Shown piece after piece: positions 7,672 through 11,464 of a DNA stretch of 11,464 nucleotides. The stretch is from the NCBI GenBank assembly GCA_021773655.1, contig JAJFJX010000047.1, positions 1 through 11,464 of the forward strand, in the 5' to 3' direction. How positions within the stretch are numbered: the stretch's first letter is position 1; every line of letters starts with the position of its first letter. The translations under genes were made by a program, and so were the position numbers. Below the pieces are notes generated by a model. It did no database searches and was not told where the DNA came from. It was given only the letters and a program-made list of their open reading frames with translations. The DNA comes from Panacagrimonas sp. GTDB lineage: Bacteria > Pseudomonadota > Gammaproteobacteria > Nevskiales > Nevskiaceae.

Positions 7672-7773
7672 CGACCGTCCAGAGGCGACCAGGGCCTGCT
7701 TTTCCCGCGCCGGAATCTGCCGGTTGGAACCCGCCATGAGGCCGGCCTTGCCACTCGACCGACCGCGCGCCGT

Positions 7774-8571
7774 TCAGGACGGCGCCGGCAGTGTCAGGCC
7801 CAGGCGCTGTTTGAGCACCAGCCACAGGAAGGGCAGGTCGTCGACCAGGTAGCGACGCCACAATCGACGAGGCTCCTGCAGCAGCCGGTAGAGCCACTCC
7901 AGCCCGGCAGTGCTGACCCAGGCCGGCGCACGCCGGACGTTTCCGGCCTCGAAATCCAGTGTGGCGCCGATTCCCATGAAGATGCGGACGCCAGGCAGCA
8001 ACGGCCGCCAGCGCATGATCCAGAACTCCTGCTTGGGCGCGCCCAGGCCCACTGCCAGCACGGTGGCGCCCGAGGCGTTGATCAGGTTCACGATGTCCCG
8101 GCATTCGTCGTCGTCACGCTCGAATCCGAAGCTGGGCGAGTGCGCCCCCACCACCAGCTCGCGGCCCAGGCGCTGGTTGATGCGCGCGCGCGCCGTGGCG
8201 GCCACTCCTTCACGCGCGCCGAGCAGAAAGACGCGAACCGCCGGATTGTCGCGATGATGGGCACAGAACGCAGGAAAGACGTCAGAACCCGAGAGTTTCT
8301 CCCGGACCGGCGTTCCGAGGAAACGGCAGGCCCACTGCACGATACGGCTGTCGCACACGCGAAACTCGGCGCGATGCAGCACCGCGTGAAAGGCCGGGTC
8401 CTTGCGCGCGCGCATGATGATGTCGACGTTGGGCGTCACCAGCACGCCGTCGCGCATCTGTTCCAGCAGTTGCGCCAGACTCAGGTCATGCAGGTGCACG
8501 CCGAGCACGTCGACCACCGGCATCGCCGGCCGATGAGCTTGATCAGGCGGCGGGTTGTGCGGCGGCCTCAC
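7774..8571 (-). CDS. WecG/TagA/CpsF family glycosyltransferase
   Basis: The 265-residue product matches this family along its length: TPNVD (46-50), SGSDVFP (94-100), VGLGAPKQEFWI (174-185), GIGATLDFEAG (200-210) and RAPAWVSTAGLEWLYRL (214-230), then the basic EPRRLWRRYL (233-242). Family members move N-acetylmannosaminuronic acid, N-acetylmannosamine or a related sugar from a nucleotide donor onto an undecaprenyl-diphosphate-linked acceptor at the inner face of the membrane. The position usually reading ADG is CDSR here (73-76), keeping the aspartate but not the glycine. The frame opens with a GTG at 8569-8571, 3 nt after the gmhA stop, which suggests coupling. An ATG at 8521-8523 (residue 17) would start directly at the conserved domain and drop a Pro/His-rich leader; both starts are possible. 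Confidence 0.9.
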   Translation of the reverse strand: MRPPHNPPPDQAHRPAMPVVDVLGVHLHDLSLAQLLEQMRDGVLVTPNVDIIMRARKDPAFHAVLHRAEFRVCDSRIVQWACRFLGTPVREKLSGSDVFPAFCAHHRDNPAVRVFLLGAREGVAATARARINQRLGRELVVGAHSPSFGFERDDDECRDIVNLINASGATVLAVGLGAPKQEFWIMRWRPLLPGVRIFMGIGATLDFEAGNVRRAPAWVSTAGLEWLYRLLQEPRRLWRRYLVDDLPFLWLVLKQRLGLTLPAPS

Positions 8572-8574
8572 CCG

Positions 8575-9192
8575 TCACGCATTCCGGGTGGTTGCAGGCG
8601 CGTGTGATGCACCCCAGATGGAGGATTCAACCAGGCCGCAGATCACATGGCCCAGCAGGATGTGGCTCTCCTGGATGCGCGGCGTGTGGGTGGACGGAAC
8701 CGCCACCACGTGCTCGCAGACTTCGCGCAGGCGTCCGCCGCTGCCGCACAGTGCAACGGTGACAATCCCGCGATCCCTGCACGATTCCACCGCGCGCAGC
8801 ACGTTCTTCGAATTTCCGGAGGTGGAGATGCCGATGAACACGTCGCCGGAGCGACCGTTGGCCTCCACCTGCCGGGCGAAGACATGGTCGTATCCGTAAT
8901 CGTTGCCGATCGCGGTGAGCATGGAGGTATCCGTGTTCAGTGCGATGGAAGCCAGGCCCGGGCGGTCGAACTCGAACCGGCTGACGAATTCCGCCGCCAG
9001 ATGCTGGGCATCGGCCGCCGAACCGCCATTGCCGGCGAGCATGACCTTGTTGCCGGCGCGCAGCGCGCGTTCGATCACCTGCGCCACACGGACCGTCGAA
9101 TCGAGCAGCGCTTCGTCGCTCAGCAGCGCCTGCTTGACGGCGATCGACGCGCCAATCTGTTCCCGCACCGCTGCAATGGTCATTGCACTCAT
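8575..9192 (-). CDS. gmhA: Phosphoheptose isomerase (sedoheptulose-7-phosphate isomerase, SIS domain)
   Basis: The 205-residue protein is a single SIS-domain isomerase, slightly longer than the roughly 190-residue E. coli GmhA. It shows GNGGSAADAQHLAAEFV (54-70), RPGLASIALNTDTSMLTAIG (77-96), GDVFIGISTSGNSKNVL (116-132) and TPRIQESHILLGH (170-182). His64, Glu68, Gln174 and His182 correspond to the zinc/active-site residues known in GmhA. It converts sedoheptulose 7-phosphate to D-glycero-D-manno-heptose 7-phosphate, the first step toward ADP- or GDP-heptose for lipopolysaccharide core or other glycans. No other heptose-pathway gene is in the window. A related SIS protein such as DiaA is an alternative, but the active-site residues and polysaccharide context favour GmhA. 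The ATG at 9190-9192 was chosen; a second ATG lies three codons in. It heads the leftward polysaccharide genes and is separated from speE by a hairpin-rich gap. Confidence 0.9.
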   Translation of the reverse strand: MSAMTIAAVREQIGASIAVKQALLSDEALLDSTVRVAQVIERALRAGNKVMLAGNGGSAADAQHLAAEFVSRFEFDRPGLASIALNTDTSMLTAIGNDYGYDHVFARQVEANGRSGDVFIGISTSGNSKNVLRAVESCRDRGIVTVALCGSGGRLREVCEHVVAVPSTHTPRIQESHILLGHVICGLVESSIWGASHAPATTRNA

Positions 9193-9236
9193 GCACTACC
9201 CACACACTGAAAGCTCCGTACCAGTATCGGCGACCC

Positions 9237-9277
9237 CGCTGGCGCCTGCCAGCGCGCCGCGGCCGCGGGCGCGCCCG
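9237..9277. repeat. Cluster of overlapping GC-rich palindromes
   Basis: Within 41 nt there are three nested structures: a 7-bp perfect stem CGCTGGC/GCCAGCG with a 4-nt loop (9237-9254), GCGCGCC/GGCGCGC arms (9252-9258 and 9268-9274) around the palindrome GCGGCCGC (9259-9266), and the 12-bp perfect palindrome CGGGCGCGCCCG (9266-9277). They fall between the speE terminator-like hairpin and the start of gmhA. They could be part of a termination/boundary region or simply reflect high GC content. Confidence 0.5.
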
Positions 9278-9312
9278 GTCTGTGCAGACGATCCCCGACC
9301 GGGCGGTGATGG

Positions 9313-9352
9313 TCCCGGCCGGCCCGCTCCGCCTGGCACGGGCCGGCCGGGA
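9313..9352 (-). terminator. Terminator-like perfect 14-bp hairpin downstream of speE
   Basis: TCCCGGCCGGCCCG (9313-9326) and its exact reverse complement CGGGCCGGCCGGGA (9339-9352) flank a 12-nt loop. The structure begins 6 nt after the speE stop in the direction of speE transcription. The stem is perfect and very GC-rich, which is what a terminator hairpin needs, but no T run follows on the minus strand, so it may instead act as an mRNA 3'-end stabiliser or a Rho-assisted stop. It separates speE from the polysaccharide genes. Confidence 0.55.
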
Positions 9353-9358
9353 TGGATC

Positions 9359-10225
9359 TCATGAGTCCGGGGCAGACGACCGCAGGGCGCTGCGCAGGTA
9401 AGGCGGCAGCGCAAACGCCGCCCGGTGGGTGTCGGCATCGTAGAACCGGGTGTCCAGCGCAGAGATCGTCCGGGTCTCCAGCCGTTGCACAGGCGGCGTA
9501 TCGCGCCGGCTGGCGATCGACCCCGACCACCAGCCGGACGGATAGATCACCTGCGGGAAATGGAACAGGTCGGTGCGGGCAAAGCCCGCCTCGCGCATCG
9601 CGGCGTGCATCTGGCAGATCAGGTCCAGGTGCAGCAGCGGTGATTCGGACTGCTGCACCAGCAGGCCGTCAGGCTTGAGTGCCTTGATGCAGTCCAGATA
9701 GAAGCGCTTGCCGAACAGACCCTCGGCCGGTCCGACCGGGTCGGTGGAGTCGATGATGATGATGTCGATGGAGCCCGCCTCGGCGTCCTTCATCCACTGG
9801 ATGCCGTCACCGAAGAACAGGGTCGCGCGCGGGTCCGCATTGCGCGTGCACAGCTCGGGGAAGTACTGCTCGGCCAGGCGGGTGACGCGCTCGTCGATCT
9901 CGACCTGGGTGGCCGAGCGCACTTCCGGATGCTTGAGCACCTCGGACAGGGTGCCGCAGTCACCGCCGCCGACGATGACCACGTTCTGCGGGCTCGGATG
10001 CGAGTTGAGCACCACGTGCGACATCATCTCGTGGTAGAGGAAATTGTCGCGCGTGGAGACCATGGTGCAGCCGTCGATGGTCATCAGGTAGCCGAAGGTT
10101 TCGGTCTGCCAGATCTCGATCTTCTGGTAGGGCGTCTGCTCCTCGTGCAGCTTCCGGCCCTTGAGGGAGAACGCGCTTCCGGTGGCCTCGACGGGCTCGG
10201 AAAACCAGCTCTGATCCAGTGTCAT
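9359..10225 (-). CDS. speE: Spermidine synthase (polyamine aminopropyltransferase)
   Basis: The 288-residue protein has the usual bacterial SpeE length. An N-terminal beta-strand domain with YQKIEIWQTETFGYLMTIDG (33-52) and NFLYHEMMSH (61-70) precedes a Rossmann-like methyltransferase fold with VGGGDCGTLSEVLKH (85-99), FFGDGIQWM (137-145) and the catalytic/gate segment IDSTDPVGPAEGLF (158-171). Family knowledge: it transfers the aminopropyl group of decarboxylated S-adenosylmethionine to putrescine, giving spermidine and methylthioadenosine in the cytoplasm. The glycine-rich motif reads GGGDCG where many homologues have GGGDGG, a mild variation. ATG 10223-10225 is supported by a Shine-Dalgarno-like AGGGG at 10232-10236, 6 nt upstream. 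It diverges from speA, which makes the agmatine leading to putrescine, so the pair fits one pathway. Confidence 0.96.
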   Translation of the reverse strand: MTLDQSWFSEPVEATGSAFSLKGRKLHEEQTPYQKIEIWQTETFGYLMTIDGCTMVSTRDNFLYHEMMSHVVLNSHPSPQNVVIVGGGDCGTLSEVLKHPEVRSATQVEIDERVTRLAEQYFPELCTRNADPRATLFFGDGIQWMKDAEAGSIDIIIIDSTDPVGPAEGLFGKRFYLDCIKALKPDGLLVQQSESPLLHLDLICQMHAAMREAGFARTDLFHFPQVIYPSGWWSGSIASRRDTPPVQRLETRTISALDTRFYDADTHRAAFALPPYLRSALRSSAPDS

Positions 10226-10231
10226 CGTCTA

Positions 10232-10236
10232 CCCCT
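10232..10236 (-). promoter_or_regulatory. Ribosome binding site of speE
   Basis: On the minus strand AGGGG lies 6 nt before the speE ATG, the clearest Shine-Dalgarno-like sequence in the window. It supports the start at 10225. Confidence 0.6.
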
Positions 10237-10290
10237 GCAAGAATGTCATCATGGCTTCGCAGGCGTGCGGCACCGTAGATGTCGCACCCC

Positions 10291-10296
10291 TAAAAT
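10291..10296 (+). promoter_or_regulatory. Candidate -10 box for speA
   Basis: TAAAAT matches the sigma-70 -10 consensus at five of six positions and stands out in a GC-rich intergenic region. It would give a leader of roughly 40 nt before the GTG at 10344. No good -35 hexamer is found 16-18 nt upstream. On the other strand TATACT (10306-10311) is a similar single hexamer that might serve speE, also without a convincing -35 box. Confidence 0.35.
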
Positions 10297-10343
10297 GAGC
10301 CGGCGAGTATACGTCTCGCGCCCTGACCCCCGGTGACGATTCC

Positions 10344-11464
10344 GTGACTTCCTGGACTCCTGCGCAGGCGCGCAGCCTCTACAACATGCCCAACTGGGGC
10401 GAGGGCTATTTCGACGTCTCCGTGCACGGGACGGTCACGGTGCACCCGTTCCGCGACCGCTCCGCGGTGAGCGTGGACCTGCACGCCCTGGCCCGGCAGC
10501 TCCCCGGCCAGGGCCTGGACCTGCCGGTGCTGCTGCGCTTCACCGACATCCTGCGTGATCGTGTCGATGCGCTGGCCGCGGCGTTCGCCGGCATCATCGG
10601 GGAGTACGGCTACGGCGGCCGCTACACCGGCGTCTACCCGATCAAGGTCAACCAGCAGCGCTCGGTGGTCGAGGCCATTGTCGATCACGGCGGCGACCGG
10701 GTCGGCATCGAAGCCGGGTCCAAGCCGGAGCTGGCCGCGGTGCTCGGCCTGGCCCGGCCCGGCAGCGTGATCGTCTGCAACGGTTACAAGGACCGCGCCT
10801 ACATCCGCCGCGCGCTGATCGGCCAGAAGCTCGGGCACCGGGTCTACATCGTGGTCGAGAAGCTCTCCGAGCTGCCCCTGGTGATTGCCGAATCGCGCGC
10901 GCTCGGCGTGGCGCCGCTGATCGGTCTGCGCGTGCGCCTGGCCAGTCAGTCGGACTCCTCGCAACAGAACACCGGCGGCGAAAAGTCCAAGTTCGGCCTG
11001 GCCACACCGCAGATCCTGCAGGCGCTGGACCTGATGCGTGCCGCCGGGCACCTGGACGCGGTCCGCATGGTGCATTTTCACCTCGGCAGCCAGGTCGCCA
11101 ACGTGCAGGACGTGGCGCGCGGCATGCGCGAGGCGGCACGTTTCTACGTGGAACTGCGCCGGCTCGGCGCACCGGTCGACGTGCTCGATGTCGGCGGTGG
11201 TCTGGGCGTGGACTACGAGGGCACGCGTTCGCGCAGCTATTGTTCGATGAACTACTCGGTGCGCGAATATGCCCGCAGCATCGTGCGCACCCTGCAGGAG
11301 GTCTGCGCCGAGTCCGGTCAGCCCGAGCCCGATCTGATCAGCGAATCCGGACGCGCGCTGACCGCCCATCACGCGGTGCTGATCACCAACGTGGTGGACA
11401 GCGAGACGCTGGACGATCAGCCGCTGGAACCGGCCGGGCCGGAAGCGCCCGCAGTGCTGCACGA
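10344..11464 (+). CDS. speA: Biosynthetic arginine decarboxylase, 5' part (runs off the window end)
   Basis: The frame is open from GTG 10344 to the window end, giving 373 complete codons of a protein that is usually about 630 residues. It begins VTSWTPAQARSLYNMPNWGE and continues GYFDV, the typical SpeA N-terminus. YPIKVNQQR (98-106) holds the lysine (about 101) that binds pyridoxal phosphate. EAGSKPEL (123-130), CNGYKDR (145-151), GGEKSKFGL (211-219), the HLGSQ motif (246-250), DVGGGLGVDYEG (282-293) and SESGRA (333-338) follow in order. This is the alanine-racemase-fold (fold III) decarboxylase that converts arginine to agmatine, the entry to putrescine. GTG is preferred because the next in-frame ATG (10386) would cut the conserved N-terminus, and an in-frame TGA at 10296 limits extension upstream. 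It diverges from speE across 118 nt. The C-terminal part lies outside the window. Confidence 0.95.
   Translation, partial: MTSWTPAQARSLYNMPNWGEGYFDVSVHGTVTVHPFRDRSAVSVDLHALARQLPGQGLDLPVLLRFTDILRDRVDALAAAFAGIIGEYGYGGRYTGVYPIKVNQQRSVVEAIVDHGGDRVGIEAGSKPELAAVLGLARPGSVIVCNGYKDRAYIRRALIGQKLGHRVYIVVEKLSELPLVIAESRALGVAPLIGLRVRLASQSDSSQQNTGGEKSKFGLATPQILQALDLMRAAGHLDAVRMVHFHLGSQVANVQDVARGMREAARFYVELRRLGAPVDVLDVGGGLGVDYEGTRSRSYCSMNYSVREYARSIVRTLQEVCAESGQPEPDLISESGRALTAHHAVLITNVVDSETLDDQPLEPAGPEAPAVLH

Noticed and set aside
6414..7739. 441-codon open frame on the plus strand, opposite the ligase/polymerase
   Set aside because: The translation is an unbroken run of Gln/Arg/Asp/His-rich sequence typical of the complement of membrane-protein codons.
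7635..7754. N-terminal extension of the ligase/polymerase to 7754
   Set aside because: The extra 40 residues are Arg/Pro-rich, unlike the N-terminus of this family, and the ATG at 7634 gives a normal start before the first membrane span.
10290..11462. 390-codon open frame on the minus strand, opposite speA
   Set aside because: The plus strand encodes SpeA with all expected motifs; the antisense product is His/Val/Gln-rich shadow sequence.
1..11464. Search for tRNA, rRNA, CRISPR arrays, insertion sequences, integrase or phage genes
   Set aside because: No cloverleaf-like tRNA, conserved rRNA segment, regularly spaced repeat array, transposase motif or phage gene was seen by eye on either strand.

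Overview
This is a GC-rich bacterial window holding the edge of a cell-surface polysaccharide locus next to two polyamine genes. The biosynthetic SpeA-type arginine decarboxylase diverging from a SpeE-type spermidine synthase, the GmhA-type sedoheptulose-7-phosphate isomerase and the O-antigen style flippase and polymerase/ligase all fit a Gram-negative organism. A high-GC gammaproteobacterium, perhaps of the Xanthomonadales/Chromatiales kind, is my best inference, but nothing here fixes the taxon.

Layout: positions 2-859 (+) carry the 3' part of a family 2 glycosyltransferase that begins before the window. It converges on a long leftward gene series. In the direction of transcription (right to left) that series is gmhA (9192-8575), a WecG/TagA/CpsF glycosyltransferase (8571-7774), an O-antigen ligase/polymerase (7634-6213), a GT2 glycosyltransferase with an unassigned C-terminal extension (5710-4160), an AsnB-type amidotransferase (4157-2238) and a Wzx-like flippase (2210-885). 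gmhA/wecG are 3 nt apart, GT2/asnB 2 nt apart and asnB/wzx 27 nt apart. A 502-nt stretch without a convincing gene (5711-6212) separates the ligase from GT2 and probably splits the series into two transcription units. To the right, speE (10225-9359, -) and the 5' part of speA (10344 to the window end, +) diverge from a 118-nt intergenic region. A perfect 14-bp GC-rich hairpin after speE (9313-9352) probably marks the boundary between the polyamine and polysaccharide genes.

How the genes fit together: GmhA supplies a heptose-7-phosphate precursor. The WecG-like and GT2 enzymes build a lipid-linked repeat unit on the cytoplasmic face. The AsnB homologue either makes asparagine or amidates a sugar acid. 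The flippase exports the lipid-linked unit, and the O-antigen ligase/polymerase extends or transfers it on the periplasmic side. SpeA makes agmatine from arginine, and SpeE transfers aminopropyl groups to putrescine.

I found no tRNA, rRNA, CRISPR array, insertion sequence or phage gene. The most unusual items are the unidentified C-terminal region of the GT2 protein, the unassigned 502-nt stretch with its heptamer repeat and hairpin, and the cluster of palindromes after speE. I see no clear evidence of a wholly new system.
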